From SHAN690 sp038131955 (GTDB lineage Bacteria > Bacteroidota > Bacteroidia > Flavobacteriales_G > Salibacteraceae): a stretch of DNA of 64,000 nucleotides. A program made the translations under genes and the position numbers. Position 1 is the first letter of the stretch. Each line of letters begins with the position of its first letter. The DNA lies in assembly GCA_038131955.1 (NCBI GenBank), contig JAYPQK010000009.1:372001-436000 (forward strand). The letters run 5' to 3'. This document shows positions 8,333 to 17,651 of the stretch, piece by piece. The notes under the pieces were generated by a model. That model ran no database searches and was not told the DNA's origin. It saw nothing but the letters and a program-made list of their open reading frames with translations.

Positions 8333-11300
8333 ATGAACATGAGAACCATACTGAGCAGCTTAGTCCTTTTGAGCTTCGTTTTCGGAGCCCACGCAGAAAG
8401 GTATAAGTACGAGAACCAGAACAAAGGAGGAGGAACTCCACCAGTGGTTGCCGCGAACTGTAATCCGGCAACTGCCGCCACGGAGTTAGACATCAATAAC
8501 ACACGCGCTCTGATCCAGAGTGGTGGTGATATGTGGTGGGACTTCAACCGTGCACGTTACGAGATCCCTAAGGGTTCTGGAAAGACATCATTGTTTGCCG
8601 GATCACTCTGGTTGGCTGGACAGGATATTTCTGGACAGTTCAAGGTGGCAGCGCTTCGATTCCGTCAGATCGGTAACGATTACTGGACGGGTCCGTTGAG
8701 CACTGTTGACGCAGAGATCGATCAGCAAACGTGTACCGATTATGACCGTCACTGGGAGACTTCACGTTCCATGGTTGCAGAATTTGCGGCATGGTGGGAA
8801 GCAGGTCAGTTCGATCAAGAGAACGGAACCAATACACAGGAGACCCTGTATCCTGGTTATACCGTTCCATCTGTGATCACGGAATGGCCAGCACACGGAC
8901 GAAACTTTGAACCATATAACGAGGATTACTACCTCGCTCCTTTCTTCGATCGTGATGGCGATGGCGATTACGATCCGGAAGGCGATGGTGACTATCCTGG
9001 ATACGTGCTTTCAGGTAAGAGTGACTGTAGCCGTCGTGTACGCGACGTATATGGTGACCAGAACTTGTGGTGGGTGTTCAACGATAAGGGAAATATCCAC
9101 ACCGAATCAGGAGGACAGTCCATCGGTATGGAGATCCGCTCTCAGGCATTTGCTTTTGCTACTACGGACGAGGTAAACAACATGACGTTCTACAACTACG
9201 AGTTGATCAACCGATCTACGTTCGAGTTGTCAGAGACTTACTTTGGTCAGTGGGTAGACGGTGACGTAGGAAACGCTCAGGATGACTACGTTGGTGTTGA
9301 CGTTCAACGCGGATTAGGTTACTTCTATAATGGTGATGATGAAGACCAGGATGCGAGTGGCCAGTTTGGTTATGGTAACCAACCACCTGCTATCGGGGTT
9401 GATTTCTTCCAAGGTCCATTCCAGGCTAATGATGGAAAGGATAACTGCTTGTGTGAAGACCTGAGTTCTGCGCTTCAGGATGACGGTATTGTTTACCCTG
9501 GTCAAGGAGCCGGTTACGGTGATGGCATCATCGATAACGAGCGCTACGGTATGCGTAAGTTCTTGTACCACGTAAACGCGTCTGGTCCGGTTGGAGACCC
9601 TAGCAGTGCTACTGACTACTATAACATGCTTCGTGGTATTTGGAAGGATGGTACTCAAATGACCTTCGGGGGTAACGGATACGATCCAACCAATCCAAAT
9701 GCGATCCCTGCAGGTTACATGTTCCCTGGTGATACAGATCCATTGAACTGGGGTACCGGAGGAGTTGTTCCTCCAGCGAGCCTTGTTCCATGGACAGAAG
9801 TTTCTTCTGGTAACCCTCCAGGTGACCGTCGTTTCGTACAGTCCTCTGGTCCATTCCGTTTGGGTCCAGGTGCTGTAAATAACATTACCGTCGGTATCGT
9901 ATGGATGCAGGCTACTTCAGGAGGTCGTATCGAGTCTGTGAACTTGATGCGTCGTGCGGATGATAAGACTCAGGCGCTCTTCGATTCTTGTTTCGAGATC
10001 CTAGATGGTCCTGATGCTCCAGACGTAGCTGTACAAGAATTGGATCGTGAGATCATCTTGATGCTCTCTAATCCGATCAACTCTAACAACGCCAACGAAG
10101 GATACGCAAGTGTGGATCCATTCCTCGCTGCTCCTGACTCAGTAGATACAGACGACGATGGTTACAATGACCTTCGATTGACTGCAGCTGAGAAGGCTTT
10201 GTTTGCGACTTATAAGTTCGAAGGATATCAGATCTATCAGTTGGCAGACGGTTCTGTCGGTACGAACGATTTGAATGATCCTGATAAGGCTCGTTTGGTA
10301 GCGCAAGTTGATATCGCCAATGACGTGGACAAACTGGTCAATTATGAGTTTAATTCTCAGATCGGTCAGGATGTACCTGTAGTGAAGGTTGATGGTGAGA
10401 ACGAAGGGGTTCGCCATAGCTTCCGTGTTACGGAGGATCTTTTCTCTACAACAGACTCACGTTTGATCAACCATAAGACCTACTACTTCATGGCTATTGC
10501 TTATGCATACAACCGCTATGGAGATGGTGTAGGAAACCTTCAGTATATCGATGGAGTGTATGATCCATCTGCTGATCCTCCCCGTTTGGAAGGTCAGAAG
10601 TTGCCTTACCTCGCAAGTCGTAAGTCTCCTTCAGGTCCTGTTCGAGTTGTACAGGCTATCCCTCACCGAACCGAATCTGAGTTCAATGGTGTACAACTGA
10701 ATGCTCAGTACGGTGATGGAATCGAGATTGTGCGAGTAGAAGGACGTGGTAACGGTGGAAACTTTGCGAACATCAAAGAAGACTACCTAGATTCAGTTGC
10801 TGCTGAATTTGCTGCAACTCCAAGTGATTGGATCACGGAAGACCTTGTTTACGAAGCAGGTCAAGGTCCAGTAGCATTGAAGGTGGTTGATCCGTTGATC
10901 ATTCCTCCAGGTGAGTTTACTATCCAGTTTATCGACACAACCAAGAACAAGACATATGAGAACTTGACTTGGGTGCTGTATGAGCGCAATTCGGCCGAGC
11001 CAATGGATACGGTATTTGCTGATCAGACGATTCGTCAAGCTAACGAACAAGTCATGTTTGACCTTGGTCTTTCATTGACTGTTGGCCCCGGTTATCCTGG
11101 ATTGGATGAGAATGCGGTTAGCAACGGTTATGTTGGTTTCGATGTTGAGTTCGATGACGAGGCTGATCAATGGTTGAGTGGTATCTCTGATGTGGATGCA
11201 TCGGCATTCCTGAACTGGATTCGCTCCGGTACATACTATGCAGATGCGCAGGACGACTTCCAAGAGATCGATGCAGACAACTGCCTTGACCTTGCTTGTA

Positions 11301-12859
11301 ATGAATTCCTCGATCCAGAAGAGTACTACGAGAATATTGCAAGTCGTACATGGGCACCATTTGCATTGTGTTCGCATGATACAGCTCACCCGATCCCTTA
11401 CTTCCCAGGTGGAAGTGGCGCAGGAGTTGAGTTGTTCTCAAAGCGAATCTACCAAGAGTCTGGCTTGGAAAATCTTCCGAGTGTTGACATCGTGTTCACG
11501 ACGGATAAGTCGCTGTGGACCCGTTGCCCTGTCCTTGAGGCAGAAGACAACGGAACCTTAACCGAGGGTGGAACGATTCGTGGCGAGATGCGTCGCGGTC
11601 TGTCTGTCGATAAGGATGGAAGAAACCAACTCGATCCTGATTGTAACATTGAAGAAGCAACATTCGGCGGACAGCAGGTCATGGGTGATCTAGTTGCTGA
11701 AATGCTTCAGAAGGATAAGGACTATTTCGCACAGCTCGGTTTCGAGACCGATGATGATCTGCGTGACCTATCCTTTGGTATGGGATGGTTCCCTGGTTAT
11801 GCGGTGAACGTCGAGACAGGTGAGCGTTTGAATATGGCGTTCTCTGAGAACTCATGGCTAGGTGGTGAGAACGGTGCTGATATGCAGTGGAACCCTACCG
11901 ATAAATTGACAGAAGAACTCTTCCAAGAGCTTCGTTTCGGGGGTATGCACATGGTGTACGTTTTCCGAAGCAACTGGGAAGAAGGAGCTGACTTGGAAGA
12001 TCAGGATCAGTTGATGCCAGCATATGATGGTGGTAACTTCTCTTGGTCAAACTTGGTGCAATTCGATCGTACCGCAGGAGGTGCTCTCTTTGATCCTAAC
12101 AACCAAGATTACCAGCACTACATGTCAGTCATGAGAGCAGGTGCGTGGGTTGGATATACCATGTTGGCTGAGAATGCTGAACTATGGGGTGAGTCTGGAG
12201 CAAATCATGTTCGAATCAAGCTTCGCTCAGCTAAGCCTTATGAGGTTTATTCGCCTTCGAACTCTGGTGTAGCTGCTTCAAGCATCACCGCAGGTGAGAC
12301 CTACTTCGTGAAGCGCGGTAGTGTTGAAGTCGATCAGTACGACATCAGTACAGCCGGTGATACGACTGTTGATCAGATGACATTCTACCGTGGACAGGCG
12401 TTTACTGCGATAGCAGGCGGTTCTGTGAGCTCATCTAACGACCTGTTGTTGATCGAGACGATCAACAAAGGTTTGCCGATGTACAACTTCAATACCTTCA
12501 AGGTTGCTCCAACGATCGATGTGGCCATCGGCGAGGAAGCTCTGGATGATATCAAGGCAGTGCCAAACCCATATTACGCTTACAGTGAGTATGAAACGCA
12601 ACGTTTGGACTACACCGTCAAGATCATCAACTTGCCACAAACATGTACCATAAACATCTTTACGGTTAATGGTACGTTGGTAAGAACCTTTGAGAAGGAC
12701 GATCCAACATCCACAAGTGTTGACTGGGACTTGAAGAACCAGGACAATATCACAGTGGCGAGTGGTCTGTATATCATTCACATCAATGTGCCGGGAATCG
12801 GTGAGAAGGTGATCAAGTGGTTCGGAGTACTTCGACCCATTGACTTGAACTCCTTCTAA
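8333..12859 (+). CDS. Giant secreted protein with FlgD/T9SS-like C-terminal domain
   Basis: A 1508-residue protein with a signal peptide (about 1-21). It has several aspartate-rich loops that look like calcium sites (about residues 204-221, DRDGDGDYDPEGDGDYPG; another near 605, DTDDDGYND). Its C-terminal 110 residues form a beta-sandwich of the FlgD/T9SS-sorting type (VPNPYYAY, INIFTVNGTLVRTF, ASGLYIIHI). It ends KWFGVLRPIDLNSF, unlike the usual short type A sorting end. It has no recognisable catalytic domain. Its position between a TonB-type receptor and a PorV-like protein suggests a large surface or matrix protein exported by T9SS or a variant of it. Confidence 0.8.
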   Translation: MNMRTILSSLVLLSFVFGAHAERYKYENQNKGGGTPPVVAANCNPATAATELDINNTRALIQSGGDMWWDFNRARYEIPKGSGKTSLFAGSLWLAGQDISGQFKVAALRFRQIGNDYWTGPLSTVDAEIDQQTCTDYDRHWETSRSMVAEFAAWWEAGQFDQENGTNTQETLYPGYTVPSVITEWPAHGRNFEPYNEDYYLAPFFDRDGDGDYDPEGDGDYPGYVLSGKSDCSRRVRDVYGDQNLWWVFNDKGNIHTESGGQSIGMEIRSQAFAFATTDEVNNMTFYNYELINRSTFELSETYFGQWVDGDVGNAQDDYVGVDVQRGLGYFYNGDDEDQDASGQFGYGNQPPAIGVDFFQGPFQANDGKDNCLCEDLSSALQDDGIVYPGQGAGYGDGIIDNERYGMRKFLYHVNASGPVGDPSSATDYYNMLRGIWKDGTQMTFGGNGYDPTNPNAIPAGYMFPGDTDPLNWGTGGVVPPASLVPWTEVSSGNPPGDRRFVQSSGPFRLGPGAVNNITVGIVWMQATSGGRIESVNLMRRADDKTQALFDSCFEILDGPDAPDVAVQELDREIILMLSNPINSNNANEGYASVDPFLAAPDSVDTDDDGYNDLRLTAAEKALFATYKFEGYQIYQLADGSVGTNDLNDPDKARLVAQVDIANDVDKLVNYEFNSQIGQDVPVVKVDGENEGVRHSFRVTEDLFSTTDSRLINHKTYYFMAIAYAYNRYGDGVGNLQYIDGVYDPSADPPRLEGQKLPYLASRKSPSGPVRVVQAIPHRTESEFNGVQLNAQYGDGIEIVRVEGRGNGGNFANIKEDYLDSVAAEFAATPSDWITEDLVYEAGQGPVALKVVDPLIIPPGEFTIQFIDTTKNKTYENLTWVLYERNSAEPMDTVFADQTIRQANEQVMFDLGLSLTVGPGYPGLDENAVSNGYVGFDVEFDDEADQWLSGISDVDASAFLNWIRSGTYYADAQDDFQEIDADNCLDLACNEFLDPEEYYENIASRTWAPFALCSHDTAHPIPYFPGGSGAGVELFSKRIYQESGLENLPSVDIVFTTDKSLWTRCPVLEAEDNGTLTEGGTIRGEMRRGLSVDKDGRNQLDPDCNIEEATFGGQQVMGDLVAEMLQKDKDYFAQLGFETDDDLRDLSFGMGWFPGYAVNVETGERLNMAFSENSWLGGENGADMQWNPTDKLTEELFQELRFGGMHMVYVFRSNWEEGADLEDQDQLMPAYDGGNFSWSNLVQFDRTAGGALFDPNNQDYQHYMSVMRAGAWVGYTMLAENAELWGESGANHVRIKLRSAKPYEVYSPSNSGVAASSITAGETYFVKRGSVEVDQYDISTAGDTTVDQMTFYRGQAFTAIAGGSVSSSNDLLLIETINKGLPMYNFNTFKVAPTIDVAIGEEALDDIKAVPNPYYAYSEYETQRLDYTVKIINLPQTCTINIFTVNGTLVRTFEKDDPTSTSVDWDLKNQDNITVASGLYIIHINVPGIGEKVIKWFGVLRPIDLNSF

Positions 12860-12866
12860 TTTGAAA

Positions 12867-13985
12867 ATGCGATTAGAGATGAGAAATATGAAATATATCG
12901 TAGCAGTAATCCTAACCGTCTCGGCGTTTACCACGTTCGCGGGCAATAAGGAGCGAATCGGACAGGCGGGAGCAAATCAGCTCTTGATCAACCCTTGGGC
13001 TAATAGCAGCGGCTTTGGAAGCGCGAACTCTGCCTTTGCTCGTGGTGTGGAAGCCTTCAATATGAACATCTCTGGATTGACCACGGTCAATCAAACGGAG
13101 CTGTACTTCTCCAATGTGATGATGTTCTCAGGAACAGATATCAGTATAAACTCCTTGGCCTTGGGTCAGCGAGTTGGAGAGTCAGGTGTTCTCGGGATTT
13201 GTATCAACGCTATGAGCTTTGGTCAGATCGAGGTGACCACGACGGATAACCCGGATGGTGGTCAGGGTACGTTTAGTCCTCAGTTCTTGAACCTAGCGCT
13301 GGCGTATGCCAAGAGCTTTTCTAACAGTATTCACGGCGGAGGATCTATCCGGATCGTTTCTGAGTCGATCAACGACGTGAGTGCTCAGGGAATCGCTATC
13401 GACGCGGGGATCCGCTACGTTACAGGTGAGTATGACCGAATGAAGTTTGGCATCGCATTGCGCAATGTAGGTCCTAAGATGCGTTACTCTGGTGACGGTC
13501 TTTCTGAAGTTGTTATCCTGCAGGATGCGGAATTTACCTTGAACCAACGTGCAGAGAGCTTTGAAATGCCTGCTCTTCTGAACATCGGAGCTTCTTACGA
13601 TTTCTACTTGATGCCGGGTGTTAGTTCTGGTGCTGTTGCGGAAGGTGAAGAAGTAGATGAGGATGCATTGCCTAGCGACTTCCGTTTGACGGTTGCAGGT
13701 ACCTTCACGTCTAACTCATTCTCACAAGATCAGATCCGCGGAGGCGTTGAATTTGGATTCCGTGAGTGGGTAGCAGTTCGTGCGGGTTTGGTGTATGAGA
13801 CCAGCATCTTCTCAGAACTTGGTCCAGGTATGCGACTCAATGCCTACACCGGTCCAACGATGGGTATGACGCTGAAGCTTCCGTTCCAAGGTAAGAAGGA
13901 TAGCGGCATTAGTGCTGACTACTCTTATCGCTTCGCGAATCCCCTTGGTGGCACGCATAGCTTCGGTTTGCGCTTGAACATCTAA
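12867..13985 (+). CDS. PorV/PorQ-family outer-membrane protein
   Basis: About 370 residues with a signal peptide ending near TTFAG and a beta-barrel of the FadL-like PorV/PorQ type. After the mature start it has NQLLINPWANSSGFGSANSA and NMNISGLT, aligning with the PorV pattern, then an internal GIALRNVGPKMRYSG strand, a family hallmark. In T9SS, PorV carries cargo proteins to the surface sortase. This copy follows the giant secreted protein by seven bases, so a dedicated role for that cargo is plausible. The start is ambiguous between ATGs at 12867, 12879 and 12888. Confidence 0.8.
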   Translation: MRLEMRNMKYIVAVILTVSAFTTFAGNKERIGQAGANQLLINPWANSSGFGSANSAFARGVEAFNMNISGLTTVNQTELYFSNVMMFSGTDISINSLALGQRVGESGVLGICINAMSFGQIEVTTTDNPDGGQGTFSPQFLNLALAYAKSFSNSIHGGGSIRIVSESINDVSAQGIAIDAGIRYVTGEYDRMKFGIALRNVGPKMRYSGDGLSEVVILQDAEFTLNQRAESFEMPALLNIGASYDFYLMPGVSSGAVAEGEEVDEDALPSDFRLTVAGTFTSNSFSQDQIRGGVEFGFREWVAVRAGLVYETSIFSELGPGMRLNAYTGPTMGMTLKLPFQGKKDSGISADYSYRFANPLGGTHSFGLRLNI

Positions 13986-14012
13986 TCGCATTTTTACATA
14001 GCTTTGAACTCT

Positions 14013-14044
14013 GGAACCGTTCGTTGAGCGGTTCCTTTGTTTTT
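14013..14044 (+). terminator. Terminator after the surface-protein module
   Basis: A 10-bp inverted repeat (14013-14022 with 14026-14035, one G-T pair, three-base loop) followed by a T-rich run, 28 bases after the PorV-like stop codon. It separates the module from greA. Confidence 0.85.
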
Positions 14045-14069
14045 AGATAATTGAACCAATAGAGGTGAT

Positions 14070-14543
14070 ATGTCACAGATCAGGTATTACACAGAGGAAG
14101 GATTGAAGAAGCTTCAAGACGAATTGCACGAACTCGAGTCGGTGCAGCGTCCTGCTATCTCAAAGCAGATTGCTGAAGCGAGAGATAAGGGAGACTTGTC
14201 AGAGAATGCGGAGTATGACGCAGCAAAAGAAGCACAGGGTCTGTTGGAATTGAAAATCGCCAAGCTGAAAGAGATCATCAGCAACGCGCGTATCATCGAT
14301 GAGGAGCAAATGAACAATGAGAAGGTGCTTATCCTCTCAAACGTTCGCTTGAAGAACCTCTCGATGAATAAAGAGTTTAATTACACTCTCGTAGCCGAGA
14401 ATGAAGCGAACTTGAGGGAAGGCAAGATCAGCGTTGATTCACCAATCGGTAAAGGTCTCCTTGGTAAGAAGGTCGGCGAGATCGCCGAGATTCAGGTTCC
14501 CAATGGTATCATGAAGTTCGAAGTGTTAGAGATCACGCGCTAA
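14070..14543 (+). CDS. greA: Transcription elongation factor GreA
   Basis: Rescues backtracked RNA polymerase by stimulating transcript cleavage. The 157-residue protein has the N-terminal coiled coil with the acidic tip region (ARDKGDLSENAEYDAAKE) and the C-terminal FKBP-like globular domain (SPIGKGLLGKKVGEIAEIQV). Length and domain order are normal. The stop overlaps the start of the next gene by one base (TAATG), so it is coupled to the HIT protein gene. Confidence 0.96.
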   Translation: MSQIRYYTEEGLKKLQDELHELESVQRPAISKQIAEARDKGDLSENAEYDAAKEAQGLLELKIAKLKEIISNARIIDEEQMNNEKVLILSNVRLKNLSMNKEFNYTLVAENEANLREGKISVDSPIGKGLLGKKVGEIAEIQVPNGIMKFEVLEITR

Positions 14544-14947
14544 TGCCTAGCATCTTTACCCGCATATTTCAAGGTGAGATCCCTGGACTCTTCGTTGCGA
14601 AGACGGAAGAGTTCTTTGCTATTTTGGATATTAACCCACTCAATGCGGGACATGTATTGGTTATTCCAGTTCAGGAAACGGACTACCTCTTTGACCTCGA
14701 ACCCGAATTTTTAGGAAGATATATGCAGTTCGCACAGAAGGTGGCTAAAGCAATCGAATCCGTGGTTACCTGCGAGCGCATTGGAGTAGCGGTCATCGGA
14801 CTGGAGGTGCCCCATGCACATATCCACCTAATTCCGATCAATCACGTAGGGGATATCAATTTCGGGAAACCAAAATTGGAAATGTCCGCCGAGGAGATGG
14901 AATCACTTCGTGCGCGTATCAGCGACGCCTTTACTTCACTCGCTTAG
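14543..14947 (+). CDS. HIT family nucleotide hydrolase/transferase
   Basis: A 134-residue HIT protein with the nucleophile triad motif HAHIHL at about residues 91-96 and an upstream INPLNAGHVLVIP strand typical of the family. Members hydrolyse nucleoside phosphoramidates or similar AMP conjugates; the natural substrate here is unknown. It is coupled to greA by a one-base overlap, and its 3' end overlaps the convergent ruvC by 17 bases. Confidence 0.92.
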   Translation: MPSIFTRIFQGEIPGLFVAKTEEFFAILDINPLNAGHVLVIPVQETDYLFDLEPEFLGRYMQFAQKVAKAIESVVTCERIGVAVIGLEVPHAHIHLIPINHVGDINFGKPKLEMSAEEMESLRARISDAFTSLA

Positions 14948-15497
14948 GGTTCTTCGCGATAAACGAAGCCCAATCCTTGCTTCCTGATTTTGCTACCGCA
15001 CTGGTACTCTGAAAGTGATGACAGAGCGCAACCGCCAATCCATCCGTGGCATCCAAATGCTTTGGAAGACGGTCGATCTTCAAAATGCTCTGAAGCATAC
15101 CAGCCACTTGCTCCTTAGATGCGGCACCACTGCCCGTTATGGATTGCTTGATCTTTCTCGGACTGTATTCGGAGATGGGAATGTCACGATAGAGAGCTGC
15201 GGCCATGGAGACCCCCTGAGCTCGACCCAACTTTAGCATGGATTGCACATTCTTTCCATAAAAGGGTGCTTCTACGGCAAATTCATCCGGCTTGTATTGG
15301 TCTACGAGTTCCAAAACCTTCTCAAAAATCCGCTTGAGTTTTAGGGCGTAGTCGTCTTCCTTCATCTGTACAGCCCCCATGGATAGCATGGTCAAGGACT
15401 TGCCATTGACCTGGATCACGCCATATCCCATGACGTTTGTCCCCGGGTCGATACCCAGAATGATTTTTTCTTTGGAACTTTGTTGCTGACTAACCAT
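14931..15497 (-). CDS. ruvC: Crossover junction endodeoxyribonuclease RuvC
   Basis: Resolves Holliday junctions in complex with RuvAB. In the 188-residue product the four acidic catalytic positions are present: D17 (GIDPGT), E76 (VEAPFY), D149 and D152 (HLDATDGLAVA). The extra N-terminal serine/glutamine-rich residues are short. It starts two bases from a divergent membrane-protein gene, so both promoters must overlap the opposite coding region or be shared. The length is normal for the family. Confidence 0.96.
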   Translation of the reverse strand: MVSQQQSSKEKIILGIDPGTNVMGYGVIQVNGKSLTMLSMGAVQMKEDDYALKLKRIFEKVLELVDQYKPDEFAVEAPFYGKNVQSMLKLGRAQGVSMAAALYRDIPISEYSPRKIKQSITGSGAASKEQVAGMLQSILKIDRLPKHLDATDGLAVALCHHFQSTSAVAKSGSKDWASFIAKNPKRVK

Positions 15498-15499
15498 CT

Positions 15500-16549
15500 G
15501 TGAAGTTACCGAAGTTAATAGCGCATACCCTAGGATTGAAGGAAGCAGCTACAAGTTCTGAACAGCTTGTTGATACCCTCCGTCAGCCGTGGGTGGGCTT
15601 CGTGGTCAAAACGATCATTTCCCTTGCAGCGGTGTACTTCATTTGGAATCGAGTCATCACCGCAGAGCAGCAACTTTCCTTGTTTGAAGTTCTTTCTTCC
15701 ATGAGGTTTGAAGCGCGCTTGATTCCACTGCTGTTTGCAGCGGTGATCTTCATGGTGTTGAATTGGGCGATGGAGGTGGTCAAATGGAAGTACCTCGTCG
15801 GTTCACAGTTTCCCCTTACTTGGAAGCGTTCCGTAAAGGGTGTACTGAGCGGGATCACGTTCGGACTCTTCACGCCGAATCGCGTGGGCGAACTCTTTGG
15901 AAGAGTCCTGGTTCTGGAATCTGGTCAAAGGATTCAAGGCGCCATGCTCTCTTTTGTCAATGGCGTAGCCCAAACCATTGCCACCTTGACCTTCGGGGTG
16001 CTGGGTATTCAGTTGCTACTCATTGAGTTTGGAAGTGCAGCACTTGGATGGATCCCTACTGTCATTCTTCAGGTTACGGTCGGACTCACGTTGCTCTTAT
16101 CCCTGATCCTTTTCTTTCGATTGGAGCTGTTTGCAGACCTTCTCCTGCGTTTTAAACGTTTGCAGGCATATGCAGAGCATGTGCGCGTCTTTGAGCGACT
16201 ACCGAGCGAATTACTGTGGAAACTCTATGGACTATCGCTGGTGCGCTTCTTGACCTTTGTGTTGCAGTACTTAGTCGTCTTTCAATGGATGATGCCGCAG
16301 TACAGTGTGTATGAAGTGTTGAGCGCCTCTGTTCTCACGATGTTCTCTATCACATTACTACCGTTTTTTCCGGTGCCGGACCTTCTTCTTCGAGAGTCGT
16401 TCGCTCTGGGCTATTTTGAGCTTTACCATTTTGACCCGATCGTGGTGAGTATCGTGGTCTTCTTGGTCTGGGGGATCAATGTTGCCTTTCCTGCGCTAAT
16501 GGGGGTAGTCACCCTGTACACCTATCGCATCTTTGAGTTCAAACGATGA
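15500..16549 (+). CDS. Flippase-like membrane protein (lysylphosphatidylglycerol synthase TM / UPF0104 family)
   Basis: A 349-residue integral membrane protein with about eight hydrophobic helices and the family signature FGLFTPNRVGELFGR at about residues 117-131. That signature resembles the transmembrane flippase half of MprF and the YbhN group. No aminoacyl-transferase domain is attached. The start is GTG at 15500, only two bases from the ruvC start on the other strand. The gene overlaps the downstream glycosyltransferase by four bases, suggesting joint work on a lipid-linked or envelope glycan, which is inference. Confidence 0.8.
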   Translation: MKLPKLIAHTLGLKEAATSSEQLVDTLRQPWVGFVVKTIISLAAVYFIWNRVITAEQQLSLFEVLSSMRFEARLIPLLFAAVIFMVLNWAMEVVKWKYLVGSQFPLTWKRSVKGVLSGITFGLFTPNRVGELFGRVLVLESGQRIQGAMLSFVNGVAQTIATLTFGVLGIQLLLIEFGSAALGWIPTVILQVTVGLTLLLSLILFFRLELFADLLLRFKRLQAYAEHVRVFERLPSELLWKLYGLSLVRFLTFVLQYLVVFQWMMPQYSVYEVLSASVLTMFSITLLPFFPVPDLLLRESFALGYFELYHFDPIVVSIVVFLVWGINVAFPALMGVVTLYTYRIFEFKR

Positions 16550-17649
16550 TCTGGGTCTACATCATCGCTCTGGTGATCTGGACCCTGTTTTTGATCGGAA
16601 TATTTTCCGTGGTCAAGACCCACCCTTCGACCATGCCCATCGAACCGGTTGACCAAAAGATCAATGTAGTGATCGCTTTTCGTAACGAAGGGCAAAAGCT
16701 AATGGCTTGTTTATCTGCCCTCTCTTCTTCCCGAGGTGTCTCCTTTCCCCTCCGTGTTATTATGGTCGATGACGACAGTACTGATGATAGCCTAGCTCGA
16801 ATTGAAGAAGCCAGAAAACAGTTTTCGAACCTTGACATCACGGTGCTGTCCAATGAAGGGTCAGGGAAGAAATCGGCTTTGAAAACGGGACTTAAGAAAG
16901 TTGATGATGGATGGATCTATTTTACCGACGCGGATTGTCAAGTGCAAGAATCTACGATCGCGTCCATGGTGAAGGATGGAATGAAGGAAGACGTTGCGAT
17001 TGTGTTTGGCCCGGTGGTCTATTCCCACAGCAATGCATGGGAAAGGTGGTTGGCCTACGAGAACCTGAATACGCAAATGGTCTCAGAGGCTTTTGTCAAG
17101 ATCAAAGCTCCAGTCATGGTCAATGGCGGTAATATGCTAGTCCATTCCTCAAAGAAGGACGGTTACCAGGATAGTCTACAAATGGATTATGCCAGTGGAG
17201 ACGATGTGTTTTTTGCCCAGTCAGCAAGCAAAGCGGAGTTCACGGGTAGTTATAAAATGGAGTCGGCTGTTCTTACAGACCCGCCTTCTGATCTTCACTC
17301 GTTGCTTTCACAGCGAATTCGATGGGCTTCAAAATATGCAGGGTATGGACGACCCACACTCCGGTTGTTGCCTCCATTCATTTTCTTGGTGAATGTGATC
17401 TTCCTATGCTTGACTATCGACTGGTTGTTTCTCTCTTCTCTCTTCAATGCCTTGACCGTATTATGGGTAGCTAAGTCCATGATCGAGTTCAGCTTTCATC
17501 GCTCAGGTTTCGATAAGTACCGATTCAATGCCGAGTGGTGGGATGGGCTCCTGATCTCGTTGGTGTATCCGCTCTATTTCATCGTGATCGGTCTGGCGGG
17601 ATTGATGTCGCCTTCTTTTCAGTGGAAGGGAAGACGCTATAAACACTAA
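16546..17649 (+). CDS. Membrane-anchored family 2 glycosyltransferase
   Basis: A 367-residue protein with one N-terminal membrane helix (1-22), a GT-A catalytic domain (about 38-260) and two to three C-terminal membrane helices. Catalytic features are the nucleotide-binding strand INVVIAFRNEG, VDDDSTDD, the metal-binding DAD in YFTDADCQ and the QRIRWASKY box (QxxRW). QxxRW marks processive enzymes such as hyaluronan- or cellulose-synthase relatives. It overlaps the flippase-like gene by four bases. The sugar and acceptor are unknown. Confidence 0.88.
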   Translation: MIWVYIIALVIWTLFLIGIFSVVKTHPSTMPIEPVDQKINVVIAFRNEGQKLMACLSALSSSRGVSFPLRVIMVDDDSTDDSLARIEEARKQFSNLDITVLSNEGSGKKSALKTGLKKVDDGWIYFTDADCQVQESTIASMVKDGMKEDVAIVFGPVVYSHSNAWERWLAYENLNTQMVSEAFVKIKAPVMVNGGNMLVHSSKKDGYQDSLQMDYASGDDVFFAQSASKAEFTGSYKMESAVLTDPPSDLHSLLSQRIRWASKYAGYGRPTLRLLPPFIFLVNVIFLCLTIDWLFLSSLFNALTVLWVAKSMIEFSFHRSGFDKYRFNAEWWDGLLISLVYPLYFIVIGLAGLMSPSFQWKGRRYKH

Positions 17650-17651
17650 AG

